Assembly: GCA_977006965.1 (NCBI GenBank)
Contig: OZ345369.1
Coordinates: forward strand, 1,054,001-1,118,000
DNA length: 64,000 nucleotides
Reading direction: 5' to 3'
Origin: Phymatolithon calcareum
Lineage: Eukaryota > Rhodophyta > Florideophyceae > Hapalidiales
This document shows, in pieces, positions 1 to 10,090 of this stretch (positions are counted from its first letter, which is position 1; each line of letters opens with the position of its first letter). The position numbers were made by a program, and so were the translations under genes. The notes below the pieces were generated by a model, which was given only the letters and a program-made list of their open reading frames with translations, did no database searches and was not told where the DNA came from.

Positions 1-297
1 AAAATTCTGGAACCTGGTGGCGTGAAAACAGACTTTTTGTCGCGCGGAGTGGAAAAGACAGGCACTGGTCCTCCTTATGACATTCTGAAGAATTGGGAGA
101 AGGTGATGAAAAACAACGCAGAATCGTTTTCAAACACTCATGACTTTTTGGATGTAATCTGGGATGCCGTCACAGATGGAAAATACACAGTGCGGTATGT
201 CGCAGTAACGGACGCCAAGGCAATGTTGCAAATGAAGAAGGATCTCACGGACGAGCTGTTCGAAAGTGCGATGATCAAGAGATTTGGTTTGTCATGA
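1..297 (+). CDS. Short-chain dehydrogenase/reductase, C-terminal part (gene starts before the window)
   Basis: The frame is open from base 1 and ends in TGA at 295-297. It matches, almost residue for residue, the last third of the complete SDR at 43666-44691: the segment after the catalytic Tyr/Lys, beginning with KILEPGGVKTDF and ending in the same IKRFGLS tail. SDR enzymes are NAD(P)-dependent oxidoreductases; the substrate cannot be told from this fragment. Relative to the paralogue there is one in-frame codon loss (YDIL against YDDML) and several substitutions at conserved positions (for example G to V in the VRYIAGTDAK region). The rest of the paralogous block downstream is decaying, so this copy may be a pseudogene upstream of the window. 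It is the left end of an inverted segmental duplication with 35340-44700. Confidence 0.75.
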   Translation, partial: KILEPGGVKTDFLSRGVEKTGTGPPYDILKNWEKVMKNNAESFSNTHDFLDVIWDAVTDGKYTVRYVAVTDAKAMLQMKKDLTDELFESAMIKRFGLS

Positions 298-1190
298 AGC
301 GTGTAGGGACCACTAGGCCGTAAGATGTGTGCCCCTGAACCAGGGACATGTGTGGACCTATGATCTATCGTATAAGAAGGATGAGTACCCTAACAAAGCG
401 TGAAACTCTTTTAGACTTCTGCAAAACACTATTGCAAGAAAACGAGGGTAATATAGGTGGAGTAGAATCAAAGAGCTCTGTGGTGCACTGTGCTTCAAAG
501 GAAGCATTGTAGAATTTGTGGAACAGGATTCTAGAAATGCTCAAATTATCTTCTATCTGAAAAATGTTCATATCATCTGCAACAGGGATCTTCTCTTTGT
601 CCTGACAACCTTTATGGCACAGCCAATGATCGAGATATCGGATCTGGGGTATACTATTATCGGGAGGCGGTGTGTTTCAAGATTATAGATTTTGGTTGGG
701 TACGAAATATACCACTAATGATCTTCACAGGACATGCACATGAAGCCATGTAGAAAACACTGTACGCGACAGACTGGCACGAAAACCAGTAGACCAAAGT
801 TTAGTTTTTGCCGCATGCAAAATTGCGGGCCGTAATTCGTTCTTTATTCAATGCATTCTACTTCTTTTTCGTCCCCTGAACATCTTGCCAATTGACAAAA
901 CCTGTTACAAGAGAATCTCCCCATCCCCTCAGACTGATCTCATTGCAAGATCAATTATCCATACAAGCCACTTCCTGTCGCTCCTCCCATCCCGCACTTT
1001 CAACTCTTATGTTTAGAGTCACTGGTATTCAACGCCATTCGCAACAGGACCCTTTGGCGCACAGCTAGAGAGCTCCCCATGTAATCGTAATAAATCAATA
1101 CATTTTCTTGAAAGGCTAAATACAGACGAGGACGGTTTCGGTTGATCGCATTCCCGGAATTTATGTGCTCGCAAGAGATATAGCTTGTTT
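298..1190 (+). other. Degenerate intergenic part of a segmental duplication; empty Fanzor site
   Basis: No gene is seen. The sequence aligns, with many substitutions and small indels, to the reverse complement of about 42830-43665, the 3' flank of the intact SDR gene. At about 1172-1178 the alignment jumps. In the right-hand paralogue the Fanzor unit (37764-42800) sits between the sequences that are adjacent here: GAGATAT on one side and AGCTTGT on the other. This is therefore the paralogous site without the insertion. The only large extra piece here is a short dispersed repeat near 301-404. Confidence 0.7.
301..400 (+). repeat. Short dispersed repeat (about 90 bp), copy 1
   Basis: A block of about 90 bp is absent from the paralogous right-hand locus, where the SDR stop is followed directly by the GAAACTCC sequence. 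It is similar to the reverse complement of 14332-14415; both contain a GTGTCCCTGAxCAGGxACATGTGTGGACCTAT-like core and begin near AGGGAC/AGGACGAC. The imperfect repeat AAGCG on both sides hints at a target duplication. It looks like a very short non-autonomous mobile element, class unknown. Confidence 0.45.
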
Positions 1191-1261
1191 AACTGCCGCT
1201 GGTACAGAAAATTCTTGGAATGGCATCAACAGAAATCGTTCTCGCCGGTGCGAATTTTGCA

Positions 1262-3330
1262 ATGGCATCTCCCGTTGACGAGACCGCTTCCACACCCGAA
1301 ACGACCGGTTCTAAACTGAGCGACGGCAGTCTTTTGAGTGCGACCTTTCGAGCAAAGGCATTCACACAAACCTTACAGGCAACACTGCATACTTTAATCC
1401 TCTTCACTACGATACGGAGGCTGTAGTTTCCTGGTTAGAAGCCCCCGGCCTCTCCCAATATGCTCCCTTGTTCCGTGCGCAAAACGCGAAGACAGAGCGG
1501 CAACTGAGAAGGCACTACATGACATTTTGCTTTTCAGCAAAAGCATCATCGAGAGTATATAGAATGAAGAAGACCTGTACTGAAAGAAGAAGCGACGCCT
1601 CGAAAACTGCTACGAAGAGCTATCAAAAACAACCGAGTACATGCTAGGGGCTCAGATAGAATACCAGACATAAGATTAGAGCCGCCCTAGTGAAGGTAGC
1701 ACCTGAGGAAGCCTTGCCCGTATATTCGTATGTCTGTGGGGCTTTAAAAAATTGCAGTAAAAAAATTATAGCTCGAACCTAGCTTTCCGCGAATCACTCT
1801 TGGGAGTGCGAATTTGAATGTCCGAGGTTAAATGCTTAGCGCCATGAACTATCAGCGAAAGGTATTAGCCAAGGAGGAGAGACCTACGTTACCGGAAGAT
1901 GCACGGATTCTCACGCATTTGATGTGGCGCCTGGTCAGTATTGCCTCTTCATGTTATGTCCAGCGACAACATGGCGACAACATGAAGACAACACAACGGT
2001 AGTTGTATGGTTGTTTGAAGGCGCTGGTTCTCTCGCGACTAACCGCCACTTCGGATTACTAGGTAGCGACGCCTGTACGCTTCTGTCTCGTTCTAGACGC
2101 GCAGATCACCCTTGTGGTCGGGCCAAGCGGAACTGTCCCCCAACAACCAATCTCTTTCTTTCTTCGCTTCTGCCGATAGTACATAATGTAGTTTGAACCT
2201 TCTCAGTAAACGAAGGTGGAGGTTTTCTAGTTCTGGCTCGACTGCTCGGATCGCCGCACGCTTCAACATGCCTGCACGTCCCTTCGACCACGCAGTACTC
2301 GTAAACTTCCCACTCGCTCCAAGTCCAACGCGTATAGTGGGCTTTCCGTGCAATCCAGTACGGCGAAGTCGCACACACCGCACTCCAATCTTCCCTTCAC
2401 TTCGTGTGTTCGTACTAAGGCCGACGGCCAAGCCAAGGTCGCCGCTTGACGACGACACCGACATCATTCGTCCCCCTTTTTTCTTCCTTCTTTTCGTTTC
2501 TTTCTTCTTCATCCGCGTCTCTATCGCGCCGGTGCTCTCATCGTTGAGCTCTCACAGACCTATGACGCGAAGGCTCGCGCTCGTGTCCGATCAATACGAC
2601 CGCTGGAGTTCCCGCAAGGCCGTGGAGCGTGCTCCGTGGACATCCATACACTGACTCCATTTCCAGCAGAGTCGAAACTATCACGCCAAGATCCGCGTGC
2701 AACTTTCCCTCGTGGAGCTCACTCAGTCGTAAATCTGGGAAGTGTGCTCCGAGGACGATACACCGTTTATTCCGGTTTGCCCCTTTTGGGGTGTGTCTTT
2801 TTCGTCGGTCACATTCAGTCTCTCCCGCTAAACGCTAAGTCTCTCCCGCTTTTCTTTTGCTGTCTCACCCTGTTCTTGTCCTTCTTTGTGTACGCCGAGC
2901 ACTAGTTTGCTTGGCGCTACATTTGATGGCGGAAATGGTTTTTTGGGATGGGTGAGTCTGCGTCTCACTTTGAAAACGTTGACCGTGGGGATGATTCGGC
3001 TGGTGCAGACGAAAAAAATGCGCACACTGCGTTCATTGAAGCGTTACCATGTGCGTTGGAGGTTATGTAATTTTCGCTGTTGTGCTGTGCTTCATTCATT
3101 CATTTTGCCTTTCCCCTAGTGGGGCTAGCAGCGATTTGAGGGCCTAAGTTTCTTCCATTCTATTGTTCTGTGCTATTTACCGGCATTTTTGGATGAGCGC
3201 ATGGTGGAGAAGCATGATCGTGATCTGTTTGATATTTCGAAACGTTTTTCCGCTCATGCTAGTTTTTGCTCGTACCGTTATTTTATTGTACGCCATATTT
3301 TCAAATTGTATCGACGGTAGTGCTGCTTAG
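1262..3330 (+). pseudogene. Decayed SAM-DUF202 membrane protein gene, split by a transposon
   Basis: This is the paralogue of the intact gene at 36945-37688. The start MASPxD, the KLSDGSLLSAT segment, the SAM-domain stretch SWLEAPGLSQY, the link LPEDARILTHL and the C-terminal LYAIFSNCIDGSA can all be found in order, but in several frames. Frameshifts occur near 1410 and within the SAM domain (1480-1850), and a 995-bp insertion (1925-2919) interrupts the start of the membrane domain. No protein of normal form can be made. The equivalent right-hand gene has no such lesions, so decay followed the duplication. Confidence 0.8.
1925..2919. mobile_element. 995-bp non-autonomous DNA transposon with 9-bp target duplication
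   Basis: The insertion is exactly flanked by the direct repeat CATTTGATG (1916-1924 and 2920-2928). The intact paralogue at about 37285 has the single uninterrupted CATTTGATGGCGG. Ends are TGGCGCCTGG and, inverted, TAGCGCCAAG, 7 of 10 alike. A 9-bp duplication is typical of Mutator-like (MULE) elements, although an 8-bp reading (hAT) cannot be excluded. The inside is CT-rich and has open frames of up to 153 codons that do not look like protein; no transposase is recognised. Confidence 0.7.
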
Positions 3331-3792
3331 CGTTTAACTTGTGTTTTGCAACAGAAGAGCTTCATGTTGCACTATGCAGAAATTTGCAAAGCTTTGCTTT
3401 CACTAGTGCTAGAGTTATTAATTCTTGTTGATCTAAACTTAATGACTAACACCTGAACGTCCCAATATCAGGCAAGTCACGTTAGTCGACTTGCAATGCT
3501 CGGGCAAGAATAAGAACTATTTTGTTTAGCGAGCTTCTCCAGGAGTACCATTCCTGAATTGCGAGCTCAGAAACACAATCCGGTTCCCCTGAAAGAAAGG
3601 TTTGACAAGTCAGGCTAACTCTCACAGTTATGAGCAGAGACCTCAGTTTGGGCGCACTCCGATCACCGCAGGTGGAACAATGTAAATAGAAAAGCGAAAC
3701 ACAGTGTCTTCTGGGCATCGCTCGGCTCATGTGTTTCTGTAGAGAGGAATTCCTCTGGGACCTGCATTTCGGGCACGCAACGCATATCTATT

Positions 3793-4515
3793 AGAATGCT
3801 GGAACGAGCCAGATCAAAGAAAAGGAGCCTTCTGGCCGTCCCAATCGAGGAAAGAGATGTGGATGAACTGCAGTGGGTTAGTCGAGACATATCGGCAATG
3901 CTACAGTACGACCTATTCGAGACGGCACTGACTTTCCTCAAGCAGGGAGTTTCAGCAAAATCGTTGCGGACTTTGCTCTTCAAAGACGAAGGAGACGTCT
4001 CGGAGTCTAACAGAAAGAGAAAAATTCCCTACGATCTGCCGCGGTCTACCCCGGCGATTATCAGACTCCCGAAAACACGGCACCGCCAATTAGCGGTAAA
4101 GTGGGCATTCGGTCGTTTCCCCCCAATGAGCACATCACTTCTCACAGACAAGTTCGGTGATACTGTACCAATCCTCATGAGCAACCTGGAAGAATTCTTC
4201 GGAAGATATCAACTGACCAAAGAGGAGATTAATATCACTGAAAAAGCTCTAGACAAGCTACTCTTCTTCACTATCGTCTTTTACGACGACATGGAATAGA
4301 CAAGGCGTCAATTGAGGAAATCTGATCAGTGGACCCCAAGCTTTTCCCTCCCTTTTTACGGGAGAGGGTTTTTGCAGCTAGGGCTACGACGTTTAACCCG
4401 AGTTACAAGTATTTGGATAGATGATCGAAGCTACAAAGTAGCTGCTGAAACGCATCTCCCTTGCAATCTCATGAGTGTTACTGAGGGCGTTTAGTAAATT
4501 CCAAATTCAAAAAAA
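3793..4515 (+). mobile_element. Retrocopy with poly(A) tail and 14-bp target duplication
   Basis: The sequence AACGCATATCTATT occurs at 3779-3792 and again at 4516-4529. The right-hand paralogous block has only one related copy, with nothing inserted. The insert begins two bases before an ATG, carries one intact reading frame, then about 200 bp of trailer and a run of nine A. Poly(A) plus a 14-bp target duplication is the signature of LINE-type target-primed reverse transcription of an mRNA, so this is a retroposed transcript. Confidence 0.75.
3796..4299 (+). CDS. Protein of an unknown retrocopied family, intact frame (167 aa)
   Basis: I do not recognise the family. The protein is basic in the middle, with the motif RKRKIPYD followed by an alternating basic/aromatic segment (RHRQLAVKWAFGRFPPMST) and a C-terminal helical, acidic part (LEEFFGRYQLTKEEINITEKAL). 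A second member lies at 9616-9948 on the other strand and shares RKRKIPYD, KxxHRQLAxxxAxGRFPxxST and the EKALDxLL end; a third fragment is at 12820-13010. This copy sits inside a poly(A) retroinsertion and starts 3 bases into it, so it may be a processed copy of an expressed source gene elsewhere or the coding part of a small retroelement. RKRK could be a nuclear signal. Expression is unknown because it has no promoter of its own unless the target supplied one. Confidence 0.5.
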   Translation: MLERARSKKRSLLAVPIEERDVDELQWVSRDISAMLQYDLFETALTFLKQGVSAKSLRTLLFKDEGDVSESNRKRKIPYDLPRSTPAIIRLPKTRHRQLAVKWAFGRFPPMSTSLLTDKFGDTVPILMSNLEEFFGRYQLTKEEINITEKALDKLLFFTIVFYDDME

Positions 4516-4690
4516 AACGCATATCTATTGGGATAATTCGCTGCTATCATACATCAATATCATTCGACTTGCTGATCCCTGAATCCGAATTATCACCTGA
4601 AAATGTCCATTCCTGGGTGAGACTGACTCGGCAACGACTACAGTAAGTTGATCGGAGAGGATCAATAGTAGCCGTGCTCACCGATTCAAA

Positions 4691-5565
4691 ATGCAAGTCT
4701 CGCGAAGCCTTGCAGATTTTTTGGCCCGGCTGGACGCAGGTCCGCAAGGATGCGAGGACGCGCTCGCACGCATCGAGGAATGCGCACGGACAAGGTCGCA
4801 CGTGCTTGATCTTCAGCAAATGCAACTCTCTGACGAGGACATGCAGACGATCCTTCCATCGTTGGAAAATATAGCAGATCACGTCACCGAGTTGAATCTT
4901 TTCATGAATGAGTACGGCTCAAAACTGCAAACCCTCCGTAGGTTTACGTATGATTTTTTTCTGACCTCATGTTCCGATTGTTCGGTGTTTCCAGAATTTC
5001 AGTTCTCCCTGGAGAGCTCGGCGTTCTCTGCAATTTGCGCGTGCTTTCTGCGGGAGCAAACCCGCTTGAAGAAATATCTTCGCGACTTCTCACGGCTTTG
5101 CCTCAACTGGAGGAGCTCGACATCGGGTTCAGCGAACTTCTCGAATCCGTGCCCGATGCGTTCCAGGAAATGAAGTCGCTCCGAGTTCTACTGGCGGGTA
5201 ACGGACGACTGCGCGAACTGCCCCCGAGTTTGTTTAAGTGTTCGAACCTAGAAGAATTGTACGCGTATGGCAACTGTCTGGATACACTTAGGGGGGATGT
5301 GGGCAAGCTGAAGAAATTGCGTGTATTGAACCTTGGGCGAAACCAAATCCGCAGTTTGCCGCAATCGCTGGCGGAATGCGGAAATCTGGAGAAATTGCAC
5401 GTTTACGAAAACTGTTTGAACGCGTTGCCCCCTGGACTGGACAAGATCGCGGCGTTGAAAGAGTTGAACGTGGGGTCCAATCAAGCAATGCCATCGCTGC
5501 CGAGGGATGTTAGGGCGAAGGCGTGCGCGAAGGAAAAAGCGGCGTTCTTGGCGGGGACGCGCTAA
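4691..5565 (+). CDS. Intracellular leucine-rich repeat protein (two exons), left copy
   Basis: Exons are 4691-4911 and 4995-5565, with an 83-bp GT-AG intron (GTACGG...TTCCAG). Splicing joins NLFMNE to ISVLPGELG and restores a perfect repeat; the total of 792 nt gives 263 aa. About eight LRRs of 23 residues follow the LxxLxxLxLxxNxLxxLPxxL pattern of plant/SHOC2-type cytosolic LRR proteins; there is no signal peptide or membrane segment. The N-terminal 60 residues are helical and acidic. Such proteins are scaffolds; the partner is unknown. A near-identical paralogue with the same intron lies at 35376-36250 on the other strand. Both look intact, unlike the neighbouring SAM-DUF202 pair, of which one is dead. 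Confidence 0.85.
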
Positions 5566-6031
5566 CCGGCACGCAGTGAATGATTGTATTTGGGGTACCT
5601 TGACCCATGTATGGAGGTTTGAAAATGTGCTTGTCGACCCACATCGATTTCGTGTTAAGTTGGAGTCGAAGCCGTTCGGAAAACTTCGGGAAGGGGGTGA
5701 AAACGAGGATGAGCACGCCCACACATCAATCTCCCTGCCGTACGGGCTCAAGCTTCTTTTCCGCCCACAGAGTAGGCCAGAGATATCGCATGACCTCAAG
5801 TCAGGTAGCTTTCAAATTTGATAAAAGCCCGTCTGGCATTGCCCACCTTTTGTTTCAAGCAAAAAGCGATACAAATAGTCACCCGTCGTCTTGACTTACG
5901 ACCATCTCCGGTTAGAAAAGCGTATATTTACCTCAATTTGCACAATGCGCACAAGGGAAGAGTATCCAGTTTCATTACAACTAAGAGCAATATATTCTTC
6001 AAGCGAGGGCCACATCTAGCGCCGAATCGAA

Positions 6032-6205
6032 TCATGTAAAGCCGCGTTTTTGCTTCTTTGCCGCTGCAGCCATCTGAGCGTTCGTGTTTCGCATAGCCAT
6101 AGCCACGGGCTTTGTACCTCCCCCGAGACCCCTCCGCATTGCCTGACCAGCGCTAAGACCCTCTGGGTTACCGCCTGGCATGCAACACGACACCACCAGA
6201 CCCAT
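6032..6205 (-). CDS. Possible small protein with N-terminal MGLVVSCC
   Basis: A 57-residue frame starts at 6205. It begins MGLVVSCC, a pattern compatible with N-myristoylation and palmitoylation, and is Gly/Ala-rich with a basic end. Nothing in it is recognised. It may instead be the last exon of a longer gene or noncoding; the frame extends upstream without a better start. Low confidence. Confidence 0.25.
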   Translation of the reverse strand: MGLVVSCCMPGGNPEGLSAGQAMRRGLGGGTKPVAMAMRNTNAQMAAAAKKQKRGFT

Positions 6206-6281
6206 GCTCAGCCGAATGTGTGCGCAGCGTAGATTTCCAAGTGCGGTCAGTCTTCTGCTTCTTCTTCGTTCTCGCCACTCC

Positions 6282-6525
6282 TGTTGCACCCTTATCCTTG
6301 CAAGAACGTGCAAAAACGGACTTGCGTCCTTGTCGAGCACCTGCTCAGATTGTGCTTGCGGAATTTAAAGATGTCAATACAAGTATACCATATATCATAT
6401 TGAACAAAATGAGAATACCCTCAAATGTTGCACCCTTATCCGTGCAAGAACGTCCAGAAAAGGACTTGCATCCTTGTCAAGCACGTGCACAGATTGTGCT
6501 TATATCATATTGAGCAAAATGAGAA
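6282..6525 (+). repeat. Imperfect tandem duplication, unit about 140 bp
   Basis: A stretch beginning GTTGCACCCTTATCC and ending ATATCATATTGAACAAAATG occurs at about 6282-6414. It is repeated at about 6426-6525 with about 40 bp missing and several substitutions. It lies 100-340 bp upstream of the archaemetzincin gene, so it may fall in its promoter region. Confidence 0.6.
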
Positions 6526-6621
6526 TGCACTCACGTCCTCGTGCAGAGAGTTCGCAACTGCAACCAGCTGAGCTGGCAATAATGATCTGCACCGATTTTC
6601 CCCAATCCAGATTCGCGACCG

Positions 6622-7695
6622 ATGCGAAATGAAGCCGAACAGAACAAAGAATGTGTGTACAAACTACAACGCCCAATTATGCCAATCGACCCACTCTCAA
6701 AGGCACTGGGCCCTTCTCCGCCGCCATGTGTCTGGCGTAAACGCTACACGACGCTACACCCGCCACCGCCGCCCAGTGCGATAAACTCGGAAGACGAGGA
6801 GCAAACGTACGTTGAGTTTGTCGACATGGGCGCCCGTGAGCCGAACGCGGAAGGAACTGGGCGATTTGCACCATGCGCCACGCGTCGGACAATCGCCATC
6901 ATGCCGCTTTTGCTGAAAGGCGACAATGCAGTCAACAACGCTCTACTCGAGTCGCTTCAGCAGCTCCTCTCCGCGCACACGGGGCTGCAAACTGTCATGC
7001 TTCGACCTCTTCATCTGGTGTGGGATGACGAATGGTCTATTGTTGATAAGGCACAGGCCGTTGCGTTTCCGCTAGCGGACCTCCGCGATATATGGGCATT
7101 TCCCGGTCACATTCGACGCACGGATGCACGGTGTAAAACGCAAGTGAATGCTTGTGGACGAGACGATGCACCTGTGGATGTGTTCGCCGCACTCCATGTG
7201 CTCGAGGAGTATGTTTCGGATGCGCATTTCTCTCTCGTTGCCATCGGTGCACTCCCTCTGTCGGAGGCAATCGAGCATGTGGACGAAGTCGGCAAGATCG
7301 AGGCAGAAGAGGCTTCATGTGTAGTTGGTCGTGCATGTGGCAATCGTGTTGCTGTGGTGTCGACGCACAAAGTCTCCCGCCGGGCGGTGCTCTGCACAGC
7401 ATTGCATGAATTCTATCACACGGCCGGCTTCGATCATTGTGTTCAATGGCGGTGTCTCATGAATTCGCAATTGGATGGGGAAAACGAGGCTCGCGTTGCG
7501 CTTGCGTTTGCGCCGCATAATTTGCGCAAGCTCATGCTCATGCTGCAAATACCGGCGAAAGAGCAGGCGGCGTGGGTGGTTGCGAGATATCGGCGGCTTG
7601 TGCATGTGGCAGAATCACTAGGAGTGGAGTTTCATGCGGATAAAGATTGGTTTCGACAAAAGATTCATGCCATACGTGCGGTCACAGGGCAGTGA
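6622..7695 (+). CDS. Archaemetzincin (peptidase family M54)
   Basis: A single-exon gene of 357 aa. The zinc protease motif HEFYHTAGFDH followed by C-x4-C-x-M (CVQWRCLMN, about residues 260-285) is the hallmark of archaemetzincins, with three zinc-binding His, the catalytic Glu and the Met-turn. Family members also have a distal CxxC completing a second, four-Cys zinc site before the conserved LRKL; here the equivalent residues read APHN, so half of that site is lost. The N-terminal 60 residues are Pro-rich and probably disordered. Archaemetzincins are soluble aminopeptidase-like metalloproteases of poorly known role. No introns and no signal peptide. The catalytic site is intact, so activity is plausible despite the lost structural zinc. 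Confidence 0.88.
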   Translation: MRNEAEQNKECVYKLQRPIMPIDPLSKALGPSPPPCVWRKRYTTLHPPPPPSAINSEDEEQTYVEFVDMGAREPNAEGTGRFAPCATRRTIAIMPLLLKGDNAVNNALLESLQQLLSAHTGLQTVMLRPLHLVWDDEWSIVDKAQAVAFPLADLRDIWAFPGHIRRTDARCKTQVNACGRDDAPVDVFAALHVLEEYVSDAHFSLVAIGALPLSEAIEHVDEVGKIEAEEASCVVGRACGNRVAVVSTHKVSRRAVLCTALHEFYHTAGFDHCVQWRCLMNSQLDGENEARVALAFAPHNLRKLMLMLQIPAKEQAAWVVARYRRLVHVAESLGVEFHADKDWFRQKIHAIRAVTGQ

Positions 7696-8886
7696 ACTGA
7701 AATAGGCCCTGGCATGCCTCCGGGGGATGATGAAATTATGTTGGATAGCAATGGCAACAGTCAAAGTTTGAACCACGACATTGCTGCGACCCTGAGTGAG
7801 CAATTGACAGGCAGTCGCTGAAGATGAAAATGGCTGGATGCACTCGTCTTCTAATATTAATCGGGGGGTGGAGAATGAACGTGTCGGGTAGCAAGACTCT
7901 TATTAGCCCGCAGTGTCCTGCAGCACGAACGCTGTAATGTTTTCAGGCATTTCTTGAAAGGAAATTTAGTGTATCGGAATCACATGAAGGCATAAACCTA
8001 TGGTGAATGACACGAGTGCTCCCAACCAGCTGGAACGTAAACACCTGGATCTATGAGAGCCCCGTGCCGTGGATCCTCTGTTGTTTTAGCGCCCACTCGA
8101 CATATGAACTGACATCGAGAAATGGAACGTGCAGCACAGTGCAGGAGCATGAGATCAAATTTCTCCTTGGCACCGGGAGAACATGCCTGACAAACCGGGC
8201 AATTGAGTATTACAGTATATCCCCATTGCGGCTATTATGAAAGGCTGCAATCACTGTGTAGCAGTCCGCCATGAGCTGATGGAAGCTCTGTGGGAGATAT
8301 GACGCTCATTAGGGAAATTCAACCCGCTCCATGGGACCGTATAGTATTGAACAACGATCGCTCAACTTTCATGGTTCTTGTGGTCGCCCAGTACACCGAA
8401 ATGACAATCCCGGGCCGTGCTGTGTGGAACTTCAAAGTTTACTATTGCTGCATTGTCGCGGTGTAGGAATCTGTCGAAGTTTTCTTGTACCATTGCTCCC
8501 ATTGAATACAGTTGCGGTCAAGGCCGCTTGAAAGGCAGACAACGTCGCGAGGTATTTCCCAGGGAGAGTGCCTCGCGACTTGCATGCCACATCAGCGACG
8601 CTACAGTCTGTCCAAACTTTTATGTCCTCTTGTTACACAGCAATACCCGCTGGTTTGAAGGCCTCTGTCTTCGCCGCCTTTCGCCGAGATGGGAGTCAAG
8701 AAGGTTACACATTTGCTCTAGCCACGACCCCGCTTGACGCTCTAACTTCCTCCAGGGGGAATGTATTATTCTTATTCATAAAAAGTGCCTATTTCACGAC
8801 CACCGTGGCATCTTTCCCTCTAATATCCCGTAGGCCGCGCAGCCCTGCCAGAGCGCAGAGCCTAGTGATCACTAGAGCATTCAGAC
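7696..8886. other. Intergenic, no gene recognised
   Basis: Only short frames (up to 112 codons) without recognisable content. The hAT-type MITE begins at its right end. A 14-bp palindrome CTAGTGATCACTAG lies near 8861-8874, just before the MITE target site. Confidence 0.5.
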
Positions 8887-9213
8887 CAAAGCATTGGAAA
8901 AAATAATTGCTATTGTAATTATTTAAATTATTGTTCCAATAATTTATTCCTGAGTCTCGCATATTTATTGTATTTATTGAGATCGTCGTGGTTGCGACAA
9001 TTATTGTATCGGACTCCTCATTTTTTCGATCCGGTTATTCTATCGCGACAGAAAGTAGCAAGAAGGATCCAATAATTCGGGGAATAACCAGTTATTTATA
9101 CCTCACTGAACTTGAATACAATAATTTATTGCTTCTGCGTTCAACAATAAATTATTTATTCTCGACACTTTTCGAGAAAAGAATAAAAATAAATAAATAA
9201 TTCCAATGCTTTG
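8887..9213. mobile_element. hAT-type MITE, 327 bp, copy 1
   Basis: Terminal inverted repeats are CAAAGCATTGGAA and TTCCAATGCTTTG. The 8-bp target duplication ATTCAGAC is at 8879-8886 and 9214-9221, the length made by hAT transposases. The interior is AT-rich and shares both ends with the longer element 13017-14213. The 70-codon frame inside repeats in every copy and is a by-product of the repeat, not a gene. Confidence 0.92.
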
Positions 9214-9403
9214 ATTCAGACAAATGCTCCATACGTGTGACGCATCGTTCCATTTGACTTCAACTTGCTTAACGATCAGATCGTTCAGATCGAAGCAACG
9301 ATTACCAACGGACGATTCGTCGTAGAGTGTGATGGGCTCACACTAGCTCTCGCGATACTTCTTCGCTGTGTATGATTCAGAGCCCTTGATCGTGTAACTG
9401 AAT

Positions 9404-10020
9404 TTTTTTTTTCCTTTCAAGTTTATTTAAAAGCCCCACAGACTTCCGAAGATATGGGCAAGGCTTCCTCTGGTGCTACCTACCTTTGTGTAGCTCACAA
9501 AACGTCCACTAGAATCGCAGACGGGAAAACTTAGGACTCAAAGTAGTCCTATCTCAGTCCTCTACGGGATTGTTGGTGCTTGGACTCGACCACTTTTTGC
9601 CTTGCATTCTGCGGATTAATACAGGCCTTCTTCGTTCTCCATGCGTTCTATGAGTGTCTTGCTAAATAATAAGAGCTCATCTAGCGCCTTTTCTGTTTCC
9701 AGTCGTTTTTCTCCTTCGAGTTCGTACCCTGCTAGCGTGCGTTCAAGGGTCTCCATATGCTCTCTGGCTCTGGTGCCGAATTCTTCAGTCATACTTGTTG
9801 TTGACACCTGTGGGAATCTGCCACAGGCATACTGCAGTGCGAGTTGTCTGTGCTTCACCTTGGGGAACTTGAGGATTGCTGGCAATTCTCTTGTTTTGTC
9901 GTATGGTATCTTTCTTTTCCGCTTCGATTCTAGGCGGTCTCCTTCCATTTCCAGAAATTTCGATCGAAGTGCTTGCGACGATTGGTTTGCTTGGACTGAA
10001 TGCTCGCATCAGCCCAGTCA
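9404..10020 (-). mobile_element. Second retrocopy of the RKRKIPYD family, 5' truncated
   Basis: Read on the minus strand it carries the homologue of the protein at 3796-4299, then a trailer, then a run of about nine A (poly-T at 9404-9412 on the plus strand). The protein similarity begins in the middle of the family (SLRTLLFKDEGD region), as expected of 5'-truncated retrocopies. I did not find a clear target duplication. Confidence 0.5.
9616..9948 (-). CDS. RKRKIPYD-family protein fragment (110 aa)
   Basis: Shares with 3796-4299 the motif RKRKIPYD, a KxxHRQLAxxxAxGRFPxxST block and the end EKALDELLLF. The homology continues upstream of the first ATG to about 10000 in the same frame, where a stop interrupts it. 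It is therefore a truncated family member. The frame has no internal stops, so the copy may be young. Function unknown. Confidence 0.4.
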   Translation of the reverse strand: MEGDRLESKRKRKIPYDKTRELPAILKFPKVKHRQLALQYACGRFPQVSTTSMTEEFGTRAREHMETLERTLAGYELEGEKRLETEKALDELLLFSKTLIERMENEEGLY

Positions 10021-10090
10021 TTGACTTCTAAGTAAACTTTACTACCGTCCGGCTCATAGTCCAATGTTTCCTTTTTATTTTATAGCGATA

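Noticed and set aside
2193-2654. 153-codon frame in the 995-bp element
   Set aside because: Composition is that of CT-rich DNA, overlapped by a similar-length frame on the other strand; not protein-like.
6622-7695. Archaemetzincin as an inactive pseudogene because of the missing CxxC
   Set aside because: The frame is intact and the HExxHxxGxxH, CxxxxC and Met-turn are kept.
8988-9200. 70-aa frame repeated at 8988, 12184 and 21243 as a gene family
   Set aside because: It is inside the MITE; conservation follows from recent copying, and it has no protein-like pattern.
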